The notes under the pieces are model-generated. The model did not search any database, was not told the origin of the DNA, and saw only the letters and a list, made by a program, of their open reading frames with translations. The position numbers were made by a program, and so were the translations under genes. DNA of 23,887 nucleotides from Hirudo medicinalis (Eukaryota > Annelida > Clitellata > Hirudinida > Hirudinidae), in assembly GCA_011800805.1 (NCBI GenBank), contig MPNW01000810.1, forward strand, positions 4,673 to 28,559. Reading direction: 5' to 3'. Of the stretch, positions 10,746 through 19,468 are shown piece by piece; position 1 is the first letter of the stretch; the number at the start of each line of letters is the position of its first letter.

Positions 10746-12527
10746 ATGGATGATAGCAGCGATTCAGAACAAGAAGGAGAAAACCATGTTTTTGAAAGTT
10801 ATAAACCGGCATTTATTGATTGCATAAAATTAACCGCAGAAATCCAGGGAGCTTGTAACCTAAGCGAGGACGTTTTCGATGAAATTTACGAAAATTGCAT
10901 CTATCTTGTTAAGCTGATCATACAGCAGAGCATAAAATTTATGGACAAAAATAATCACATACAAATGACACCAGACGATGTACGTTTTGGGATGAAAAGT
11001 AGAGGAATTGAGCCTCTGTATGGTTACATTTCTAACGAACCAGTTGCCCATAAACACGCCCGAGCTGGTGGAAAAGAATTCTTTTTTGTTGAAGATAAGG
11101 AAATTGATTTACATGTAAGAGGTTGACAATGGTAATATGATTACAGGTTAATATACATTCAATGTTTTTTAATTACAGGAATTTGTGAATGCACCATTAC
11201 CGAAGGTACCCCTTGAATGCGGCATAAAAGTTTCTTGTATTGCCATCAGGGGTGTTCCTCCGAAAAAAAAGGAGAAGATTGCTTTTCTTCAAGATCAGAG
11301 TTCTTCATCAAGTCAATTGCAAAATTCCAAAGCAATTGGCAGCTCCTCTGCAAAAGTTGTGAGAAAATATTCTGAGAGAGTGATGATAAAAGAGGCAGTA
11401 CCACACGAGCTTCCACTGGAGCAACAGCATTACTTTATTGAAATCACCGATGCTTGTATATGTTCTGAAGAAAGTCGGAGAATTGAAGCCCTTGAAAGTC
11501 TAAAAATTGACACAGGACTTGCGCCCATGTTGCCTCGATTCTGCAGATTCATTTTCTGGGTGTCAAGGCCAGTGCCACACAAAATAATCTTGCCCTCCTC
11601 ATTTATCTCATGAGAATGTGCAAGGCTCTGATTGACAACCCAAGTCAGACATTGCAGCCATATTTGGATGAATTAGTACCCTCGATACTCACCTGTATTA
11701 CTTCCAGGCAGCTCTGCCTAAGGCCTGATATCGACAACCATTGGGCTTTGAGAGATTTTGCGGCTTCTCTCCTTTGCCAAGTTTGTCGAACGTTCAACAC
11801 AAACATCAACAGACTTCAAAGCAGGGTTTGCAGTTTCCTTTCTTCCATTTTAAAAGATGAATCCGCACCACTTGCCACTCAGTATGGAGCTATTTTCTGC
11901 CTCGGAGAGATGGGTTCTGATTTTATGATCAACTTCATCCTTCCAAACATCATGCATGTGTCTCAAAAGATTTCCTCCATTTTGGATAATTCTGTTGGAA
12001 TGTTGGTCGTGTCGAACATTGACAGGAATGCTGCTGACATGATAAAAAATGTCTTGCTTAAAATTCTCCCACCAATTATAAAACTCAAAAAAACAAATAA
12101 TGACTCCCTGGAAGATTATCAGATTGATTATGGAACATTTTTGGGACCTCTTCTTTATGAGGCGGTTCTAAAGTTGAGGCAACAGGCTTTGGGACCTTCT
12201 CAAACCATGGGTCATTTTTCAGCTTCCCTGGTATTTGGAAGAGGTCCAGTTTTACCTGTAGGAACACCCAGGCCTCAGCAGAATACCCAATCTCAGTTGA
12301 TCAGAATCTCTTCAAATACACGCAATTCCTCTTTTGGAAATTTGGTTCCACCAGGCCCCAGCAAGGCAGAATGTGTTCTTATTGCACCCCAGCAGAGGTT
12401 CCAAGCAGCTACAACCAACAATCAAACGACAAATGTGCCTGGGACACCGCACCTCTTACGACTGATTCCATCCGGATCGAACACTGGCGGTCAGCCCCCT
12501 TCTGCCCAGCAAAATTTTGTTGATTAA
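10746..12527 (+). CDS. TAF6 paralogue C, two exons, frameshifted
   Basis: Homologue of TFIID subunit TAF6. Exon 1 is 10746-11114 (donor GTAAGA) and exon 2 runs 11179-12527 (acceptor TTACAG), joined in phase 0 at EIDLH|EFVNAPLPKVPLEC. Exon 1 carries an acidic N-terminus (MDDSSDSEQEGE) and the histone fold with LVKLIIQQSIKFMDKNNH and GIEPLYGY. Exon 2 starts in frame through MLPRFCRFI, then a net one-base loss near 11551-11560 shifts it. The following frame resumes exactly at the homologous point (TQNNLALLIYLMRMCKALID) and continues through RPDIDNHWALRDFAASLLCQ to a normal Ser/Gln/Pro-rich tail ending QNFVD. With the frameshift the protein would stop at 11611-11613. Either a recent inactivation or a sequencing/assembly indel fits. 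Poly(A) signal AATAAA at 12628-12633. Confidence 0.9.
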
Positions 12528-13635
12528 TATCTTTTGTAAAATGTATATTTGTTAAAGGACAGTTTTCAAATTGTTTATCTTAATGGCCAAGTTAGATTTT
12601 GTGTAATTTGAACTGTTATTGTTTGTAAATAAAAACTTCCAACTAAATTGCAAAAGATGTCTAGGCGACTGATGAACTTAGGAAATTGGTTTTTTAATGC
12701 TGCACAATACCAGCAAACTAAACATTCATTATTACAATGGCACCAAATGACTGGCATCCCAAACTTTAAAAGTGATTGAGCCAACTTTATCAACCATACT
12801 AAACCTGACATTGATTACATCTAAAAGCTTTGAGGTGCTGACAGCATAAAACTTGGTATGATTGATATCCATTAAAGTTAGCATCTTGCAGGATGTATGC
12901 CAGATACTACAATCGAGCAACTTTCACATTTTCTCGTGGTTGCATCTAATAGAGTGGAAAGATTAACGTCGCCTGTCGTTGATTTGTTGGACTGAACTGA
13001 ATAAGCTTTATGTCTTCTTGCGAGCGGTTTTTACTTTGTTTGCACTGACTACATTTTCAGGAGCACCGTGAACTATTGCTTTAGCAACTTTAGAAGCTTC
13101 CTCCATCTCTGGCTACTTCAAGAATTACAATGAAAGTTAATTCGCCCTCAGCGTGCTCTCGGGTCTTGGAAAGTCATGTCTAAGCCGCTCATTTAATTTT
13201 CACCGCTAATTCTTGAAGTGACTCCTGACTCTAGTTTAACAGGTGTCCAAAATCGAAGCCGTTCTCGTACAACAAATCTCTTTGTATTGAAATTTTGAAT
13301 CATGAATTGGCCTCCACAAACATCGGACGTAAATAGTCATTCCACAACTCCTTTGTTGGTTGGAATGAGACGAAATTTGGTATAACTGTTTAATTCTCCG
13401 TCAGTTAATTCACCAATGTTTCCATTTGCTTTGAAAACGTTTCAGGAAGCTTTGCAACGTTCGCCATGTCTAGGAGTAACAACAAAACTTTTAAAACTCA
13501 AGAGTGTAGGCCCAGGGACGGAGGGGCAGGGAGGCATCGCCCCCTGAGTTTCTACTGGCCCCTGGACTTTCGAAATATGTACATTGAAGAATTAGATTTC
13601 AATTTAGCATTTGATATAGAGCATCGATTGACGTA
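12528..13635. other. Intergenic with repeat relics
   Basis: The TAF6-C 3' UTR runs to about 12650 (AATAAA at 12628). Beyond that I see only short frames. A 32-residue minus-strand frame at 13106-13008 (MEEASKVAKAIVHGAPENVV...) has protein-like composition but stops in frame upstream and matches nothing I know. At 13515-13565 a GC-rich stretch (CAGGGACGGAGGGGCAGGGA) resembles hAT-type termini, without a partner that I can find. Confidence 0.4.
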
Positions 13636-13889
13636 TGTAGGATCGCACATCCATCATAATCACGTGCTGACCCTAACCCTATCCGCTGATAGCGATGACT
13701 TACCAGCGCGCATCCTTTGTTTGTGGACATCCTCCTTTGTCCTGACTGGCTATTTAAGAAGCNTCTCCAACTCTTCCGGCTACGTCGCTACGCTGCTACT
13801 CCAGCAGTTATGTTGTCAGTCGAAGAATTGTTGCCGTTGTTGTAAATAAACTTTGTAGCGTCTTCGTCGTCAATGCCGCTGTCGCTACA
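13636..13889 (+). mobile_element. Probable solo LTR of an LTR retrotransposon
   Basis: Starts TGTAG and ends CTACA (a 5-bp inverted terminus, TG...CA rule). It is flanked on both sides by the 4-bp direct repeat CGTA (13632-13635 and 13890-13893), as expected for an integrase-generated target duplication. Inside, a TATA-like TATTTAAG at 13751 and an AATAAA at 13845-13850 lie in the order expected for a U3-R-U5 LTR. No internal gag-pol region adjoins it. One N (13763) lies inside, so the true length may differ. The superfamily cannot be assigned from the LTR alone. Confidence 0.65.
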
Positions 13890-14407
13890 CGTACAATATA
13901 TAAGAGCCACACATCAAAGAATCACTTTACCAGGCCCTCATCAAGTCATGCAGGTTCCTAAGATCTTCTAGTAACATCTAAGCATCGTTTTCAACCCTGG
14001 GTGTTATAAGCAATTTTCATGGCTGGAATACTCGGTAAGTCAAGATGCCGAGTTTTGTTTCAGTTGACATTTTAGTGCCATTGTTGTGCTACCTGGTGAA
14101 ACCATTGAGAATTGACGCTTGTCGACAAGGGATTTAAAAAGTGGAAGGACAAGACCTTTTTAGAGCTACTAACCCTCCTGAGAATTTCTGGAATTGACTT
14201 TAAAGGTCTTTATTCGTCCTTTTTCAATACAAATTAAGTATTTCCAGAACCCATCTGTAATAACGTGAACTATCAGGCGTTGCAACGAAAAATTCTTGTA
14301 ACCGATATTTATCTGTCACACTTTTTATCGACTGCGCCAATTATTTCGCATTTAACTCAACTTCATAGGCAAAAGAAACTCAATTTTATTTCGACAACTC
14401 TTTAACG

Positions 14408-14466
14408 AATGATAACGATACAGACTTTGATTAGAGTGGCGTATGTTTAACAGAACTTCAAGACCA
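14408..14466 (-). repeat. Inverted copy of the LINE 3' tail
   Basis: The reverse complement matches 19286-19345 over about 60 bp with 5 or so mismatches by eye (shared GTGGTCTTGAAGTTCT and GCCACTCTAATCAAA). The second copy lies just after the dead reverse-transcriptase frame, so this is probably the 3' untranslated part of the same LINE family, inserted in the other orientation. Confidence 0.7.
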
Positions 14467-14859
14467 CAAATTAATACAAGAAAAAGAGACAATTACCAAC
14501 TCAAACTTACCACACGAGAACCTAGAACTCTTAAATCAGCTCCTTGTATTCGAAGCCAATATCAGTACTGTACCAATATTGACAACAGCTGCAATCCAAA
14601 CGGAGCTAAGAAGAGGTAATTACCCTAACTTAAGTTATACAGACTTATGCTTGCTGGCATTTTCAGGGATATTCCATCAAATGAGTGCTCTTACCTTATC
14701 CAGTATTATATTCCATCATTCCCCAGACAGAAAATGTCTGGTACTATCTAAATGGACCAATTAGCCGACACCTTTTTAAACTTCTATTATTTAAGACTAC
14801 CATGAAGTAAGCTAATGTTAGCCCACCTCAATTAGCAATGAAGCCCAGTTCAAGCAACG

Positions 14860-14943
14860 GGGCCATCCATTTGTGACGTCCACGCGGAGATGGGGGCGCG
14901 CAAAAATCCAGTTTTTGTGTGGACGTCATGTATGGATGGTCCT
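14860..14943. mobile_element. Palindromic MITE-like element with TGACGTCC arms
   Basis: The left arm GGCCATCCATTTGTGACGTC continues with CAC; the right arm GTGGACGTCATGTATGGATG continues with GTCC. They are inverted repeats of about 23 bp with few mismatches around a GC-rich loop of about 35 bp. Short elements with arms of this kind (CCATCCAT plus TGACGTCA) are scattered in many invertebrate genomes. No transposase and no clear target duplication were identified. Confidence 0.55.
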
Positions 14944-15539
14944 AAAGGTCATTCTTCAAATAACATCCTGAGAAGCTTACTCAGTGCCAAACTAAGCATT
15001 GAAGATGCCCATGACAAACCATCTCTGTCCTCTTAAATTGCTGTTTTTCATATATATAAAACGCAGCTCAAACCTTTACAGGTTGCCCAAAAGCGAGACT
15101 ATTAGGACAAGACTTTGAACACAAATGATTTAGTGTTTATATAGTATCTTTGAGCTCCTTGCCCACGATCAATAAAAAAAAATCAAATGCAATCTTTCCG
15201 ACAACTCAAAATATTCCCTAAATTATTATTAATTATCAGCAGGGGCAAACTCCACACCATCTCACAATGAAAAGCAACAAAACAACATGTCCACATAATC
15301 AAATATCATAGGCTGTCACCATAAAGAAAATTATCTATAAGAAATTTAAAGTTGGTTTTGTGTTAAGCTTTCACCGCTTCTTCCTTAAGTTCCAACTACG
15401 CAACACCCTATTACTGAAATTATAATTACTCGCATGTCATCCTAAACTCACAAGTATGCATTTTTATCAAATTTACATTCTAAGCAAAACAGTGGCTCGT
15501 TCAACATATTTATTAGATGTAATTTGTGCATAAAATAAT

Positions 15540-16712
15540 TCACAGTCCAGAAATTTTTGGTTGTGAAACAAGGGATGTCCTATTTTGGCTTAAAACGCCT
15601 TTAATAACTTCTTCATCAGTATTCATTTTGCACATTATAGACATTCGAGCATGGAATTCATCCTCAAGTTGACTGCTTAAACCTGAAACTGAATGACCAA
15701 ACTTACTTGCCCAGCTAATGAGAAACTCCAATTTCTTTTTAGCCCTAAAGTACATCTTTTGAGAATCTAACAGAAAATCAGGAGATAGTTTGGTTTCTTT
15801 GTTCTTTTTCTCTTTGTTCAAATGTTTGTTGGCCTTGCTAAAAATATCTATACAATGAGAAAGACATGACTCTATAAACAACATAGGCCTAAAGCAATTG
15901 GGACCCTTCACAATGTTGACAACATCTTGAATGACAGCAATTGAAAATTCTTTGCTCACTGAGAATTCACTGGCTGGATGGCCACTTTCCAGAGACATCA
16001 TACAGTGACTCAAAGCTTGGGAAGCATCAGAAAAAACAGCATCTCCAAGTGCTGCAGAAATGCTCTGCAACCCATGAACCACTTCTAACAAGAGATCTGA
16101 ACAGTCACCATTGTACAACCTCATAATATAAGCATAGCCATAAATTATGTTCACGACCATGAAACAAATCTTATCAGAAATTGTCTTTCCATTTATAAGC
16201 TCATCAAAGTTTTCTACAGGATACAAGGGGGGAACCACTTTGAACAGTTCCTCAGTTTTGCTTTCATCATCAATCAAAGGAGATTCATTCTGCATCCACC
16301 AAGGCTTCCAAAGTTCAACAAGAGGAGCAAATTCACCATGCTCTTGAATCTTACAGAATATTCTCTTTTCCTGACTTGATAGACTATCCCAAAGTCTCTT
16401 AGAATTACTATCTAACTCACCAATGAAGGATGGGTCATCAAACTGTTCTTCTACTACTGCAGCAGATTCATCAGTATTCAATTGTTGCTGCAATCTCTGC
16501 AGCACCCCATAAAACTTTTTCTTGTCATCTTCATCCACATCATTATCTTTCAGACCTTCCATAAAGCACTGACGATAAAAGTTCTCTGAGCACTGACTAT
16601 GCTCAAAACTTTTGTAACAGTCCACCGAGCAATAGTTTATAAAACATTTAGGGCATTTGTACTTGGCCAAATTCTTTGAGCATACTTTACAAAACATCTG
16701 TAGTCCCTCCAT
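15540..16712 (-). CDS. ZNHIT2: ZNHIT2 homologue, HIT zinc-finger protein
   Basis: Single-exon gene, 390 residues (human protein about 400). ZNHIT2 binds the RUVBL1/2 ATPases and links the R2TP/HSP90 chaperone system to U5 snRNP assembly. The N-terminal HIT zinc finger is complete: C8, C11, C20, C23, C28, C32, H38, C41 (FCKVCSKNLAKYKCPKC), followed by SENFYRQ as in human ENFYRDQ. Downstream come WKPWWMQ (human WRPWWW), NIIYGYAYIMRLYNGD (human NVLFAYAHTLALYHGGDD) and FRAKKKLEFLISWA (human YRARKKCQFLLAWT). Start 16712 is preferred: the Cys cluster begins seven residues on, as in homologues. The in-frame ATG at 16766 would overlap the upstream gene. An acceptor-like TATTAG ends 7 nt before the ATG. 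Only 35 nt separate it from the stop of the NCBP2AS2 homologue. Poly(A) signal at 15509-15514. Confidence 0.93.
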   Translation of the reverse strand: MEGLQMFCKVCSKNLAKYKCPKCFINYCSVDCYKSFEHSQCSENFYRQCFMEGLKDNDVDEDDKKKFYGVLQRLQQQLNTDESAAVVEEQFDDPSFIGELDSNSKRLWDSLSSQEKRIFCKIQEHGEFAPLVELWKPWWMQNESPLIDDESKTEELFKVVPPLYPVENFDELINGKTISDKICFMVVNIIYGYAYIMRLYNGDCSDLLLEVVHGLQSISAALGDAVFSDASQALSHCMMSLESGHPASEFSVSKEFSIAVIQDVVNIVKGPNCFRPMLFIESCLSHCIDIFSKANKHLNKEKKNKETKLSPDFLLDSQKMYFRAKKKLEFLISWASKFGHSVSGLSSQLEDEFHARMSIMCKMNTDEEVIKGVLSQNRTSLVSQPKISGL

Positions 16713-16747
16713 TATATTTCTAATACATAAAAATAGATCAAATGTTT

Positions 16748-17160
16748 TCAAAGCTTCTTTTTCCACTCCTTGATGAAATTATCTTTTATCGCTTTGGCAC
16801 GTTCAAGAGATCCAGAATCTTTGAGTTGTTTGATTTTTTGTTCACCTGAAAGTAATAAAGTGTTTATAAAGTAAAATCAGATAAAATTGATAGGAAATTA
16901 TGAGCCAGTCAAGCCATGAATGCATCACAACTGACAAATAAACATATGAACTAAGTTACATTTTAAGCTAAAACACACACCAATTGCTTTTCCCTTGAAA
17001 AGCACATAAACTGTCAACTGGGCTGCTCTTCTTATTGGATAAGACTCTGAAAGCTAAATTATTGAAAAAACTCATTAGAGTGGAATAAGAACTTCTTAAA
17101 CACACATACTATTACCCTTTCTATCAACTTCGCTGAAAAAAACCTAAAAAGAAAAATCAT
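16748..17160 (-). CDS. NCBP2AS2: NCBP2AS2 homologue, small three-exon gene
   Basis: Exons: 17160-17116 (donor GTAATA), 17053-16981 (acceptor ATTTAG, donor GTGTGT), 16845-16748 (acceptor TTTCAG), giving 71 residues. It was missed by simple frame searches because each exon is under 100 bp. Exon 1 reads MIFLFRFFSAKLIER, and exon 2 begins [19 protein letters not shown]; the human NCBP2AS2 protein has [20 protein letters not shown] at the same place. Exon 3 encodes a basic amphipathic tail ending NFIKEWKKKL. Junction phases are consistent (0, then 1). Human NCBP2AS2 is about 99 residues; its molecular role is poorly defined. The N-terminus is hydrophobic, so mitochondrial or membrane targeting is possible (inference). 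ZNHIT2 follows on the same strand with a 35-nt gap. Confidence 0.88.
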
Positions 17161-17821
17161 AGGTCATATTAATTGTTGTGCTCGCTCATCACTTATACAA
17201 AAATCTAACTTAATTGGAATATCGCAGAATGCAAATAGAACGTGCGTGACGCAAGTCGTGATTTAAGTTCAACGAAACATACTTAAAACACTAAAAATAT
17301 TTAGCAATTGTAAAAAAATACCTTATTACATAAACATTATAAAAGAGCCGGTGATATTAACTTACGGCAATATGTTTACGTAGCCAGATTTTAAATTGCG
17401 TTACAATTCGTATAATAGACTAGAACACAACAAAATAAAAGAAACCATAGTCTTGAAATAAAAACTCAAAATTCACCCTGAAAAGAATCTGAGAGGCATC
17501 ACGCAGCGGCCGAAACAGCGGTCAAATCTTTTTCTCAACGGGCGACATTGGAGACACCTAACTGTTTATAAAGACTCATCAGAATGTTTTAAGTTTAATT
17601 TAGATTTATTATCAAAAATAATTTAATTTTGAAATGTACAGGTTGAACAGATTCTGTTCATATAACAATCTTATAAAATGAGATATGGGCTCCATATTTC
17701 AAGAAATCACTTCACAATTTATTATACCCATTTTTAAATATTTTATGAATTGCTAGCATTGTCTGGCACATTTCTTCGTAAAGAAATTAGAATTTTAGTC
17801 CGGACTTTGCATCCTATAGGA
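17161..17821. promoter_or_regulatory. Upstream region of the NCBP2AS2-ZNHIT2 pair
   Basis: No gene seen. It should contain the promoter of the minus-strand pair. Several AT-rich stretches and a GC-richer patch near 17500-17560 are visible, with no motif I can name. Confidence 0.4.
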
Positions 17822-18218
17822 CAGTGGTTCTCAAACCTTCTTTCTGCAAGGCCCACATTCACAATTCAAACATTTTTGCGACTCGCTTTACTAAATTAAG
17901 TGTTGATAAAGTCTTCGCAAGCGTATAAATATAATATAATTTATTGTTCGTGATTTTGGTAAATATTCCTAACATAAAGTTATGTTATATTTTTCTTTAC
18001 ATGTTCAGTTGACAACAGTTCTAACAGCTACAGCTGCAGTTTGATCCTAATAAACTAAATAAAGGATTCTACAATTCTACGGTTTGCATCCGTATAGTCC
18101 GCCGCTATAAATGCTTGAAGAAAATTGAATGCGGATTAATTTCTCATTTTCTTCCACTGTTTTTCTAATTATTGTACTGCTTTGGGACTTCAGCGTGGCC
18201 CACGGTTAAGAGCCACTG
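17822..18218. mobile_element. Non-autonomous hAT-type DNA element
   Basis: The left end CAGTGGTTCTCAAACC and the reverse complement of the right end (CAGTGGCTCTTAACC) form terminal inverted repeats of about 15 bp with two or three mismatches. The CAGTGGTTCTCAA terminus is characteristic of hAT transposons. Flanking 8-bp sequences are CTATAGGA and CTATAAGC (6 of 8 identical), consistent with an aged 8-bp hAT target duplication. The 397-bp interior has no transposase frame, so it would depend on an autonomous relative. Confidence 0.8.
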
Positions 18219-18350
18219 CTATAAGCATCTTTAAAGCAATATTTCTTTATTATTCTTGACTATAACTTAGAGCAGATTGCCAGTCTTGAATGAATGAATG
18301 AATTTTGGTATTGATCAAAGCGGCGTAAATCTATCGATTGGACTGCAAAG

Positions 18351-19347
18351 CTTCGCTTTCGCTTCGAAACTGCTGTTCTGAGTGTCATCAGATCTTCTAA
18401 GTGTCACTGATGCCGGTTAGATGTCGCTGCTTGTTCTCGACTTATCTGCAGCTTTTGACACTGTCGATCATGACATTCTTTTAGGACTTCTAGGAACTAT
18501 TAAAAAAGTCGTTACGGCGAACTATCGTCCTCTAACTCTGTAACATGCGGAGTGTCCCAAGGTCCTCTTCCCACTCCGTTTCATAGCTAGTTGGTTAAGA
18601 TGGGATTCGAATCCGTGCTGCCATCCCACTCCTCTTCACGATGTACATGGCTTAAATTGAGAGCTTCATTCGGACACATGGACTCCAATGTCACATGTAT
18701 GCTGATGACACGCAGGTCTACAATCACTGCCAGCCAGACCAAACTGAATGCTTTTCTGTCAGGATTTCGAACTGTGTGGACGCCATCAGTGACTGGATGT
18801 TCAGCAGTCGTCTCCAATTGAATGCCAGCAAAACTTTGGTGATGTGGTGCTCCTCCAGTTGACGGTACACCTGAATTCTCTTCCAATTCGGTCGTCAGCT
18901 TCTTCGACCTGATCCAGCTAGTACAACCTGCCCGCAACCTTGGGATCTAGCTGGACTCAGACTGTTCCATGGCCACTCACATCAACAAAACAACTCTTTC
19001 CTGCTAGGCATCTCTCGGAAAAATTCGCAACATCACCGCTCCATTCTCATTTGATTACCTGCCTGCTGCATCGAGGAACTTCAGCTTATCATCAACGTAG
19101 CTGCTAAAATCATGAACAACAAAAGAAAACATGGCCATGTCACTCCTCTTCTTCATGATTTCCACTGGTTACGCATTCGCCAAAGAATTGACTACAATCC
19201 CCCTTTGATTACCAACACTGATCCAGCTGGGTTTTACTCTTCCATCAAAACCTTCCTCTTCAGAGAAAGCTTCCCTCTACTTTAAGTGGTCTTGAAGTTC
19301 TATTGAACATAAGCCACTCTAATCAAACTCTGTATTGTTATCATTAA
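18351..19347 (+). pseudogene. Dead L2/CR1-like LINE reverse transcriptase and tail
   Basis: Frames broken by stops and shifts spell the reverse transcriptase of L2/CR1-type non-LTR elements in order: ETA-type start near 18370, LVLDLSAAFDTVDHDILL (18430-18490), CGVSQG (about 18546), LFTMYM (about 18630), HMYADDTQ (catalytic YADD, about 18690-18715), LNASKTLVMW (about 18820), a degraded HINKTTLSC box (about 18980) and a C-terminal HVTPLLHDFHWLRIRQRIDY (about 19135-19195). A large part of the palm-to-fingers segment between TVDHDILL and CGVSQG is deleted. A 55-bp insertion interrupts the frame (listed separately). The last 60 bp recur inverted at 14408-14466. Confidence 0.85.
18569..18632 (+). 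mobile_element. Small tRNA-like insertion flanked by 9-bp repeats
   Basis: TCCCACTCC occurs at 18569-18577 and again at 18624-18632. The 46 bp between them interrupt the LINE frame precisely between CGVSQG and LFTMYM and contain TAGCTAGTTGG (A-box-like) followed at once by GATTCGAATCC (B-box-like). This suggests a truncated tRNA-derived SINE inserted with a target duplication. The box spacing is far too short for a working pol III promoter. Confidence 0.5.
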
Positions 19348-19468
19348 GTCCCATAACATTCTGCCAAACAATTTTGTCCAACCAAAATTACTTCCATATC
19401 AGTAAATTCTGCATATATACCAGATGAAGGAAGCTTTATTAATGCAAAAAATGTATGTTCTTCATGCA

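Larger units (their letters stand above)
13894..15539. other. Intergenic, transposon relics, no gene
   Basis: No supported coding region. It contains an inverted LINE-tail copy (14408-14466) and a palindromic element (14860-14943), both listed separately. The ZNHIT2 poly(A) signal, read on the minus strand, lies at 15509-15514 (AATAAA). Confidence 0.5.

Noticed and set aside
12575..12920. Two overlapping minus-strand frames after TAF6-C
   Set aside because: They overlap the TAF6-C 3' UTR and poly(A) signal and show no domain.
13672..13682. CCCTAACCCTA telomere-like stretch
   Set aside because: Fewer than two units, inside the proposed LTR.
13466..13849. 127-codon plus-strand frame
   Set aside because: It runs through a GC-rich repeat relic and into the proposed LTR and crosses an N; no family resemblance.
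15540..16766. ZNHIT2 start at the upstream ATG (16766)
   Set aside because: It would overlap the last codons of the NCBP2AS2 homologue and add 18 residues absent from homologues; the 16712 start fits the family.
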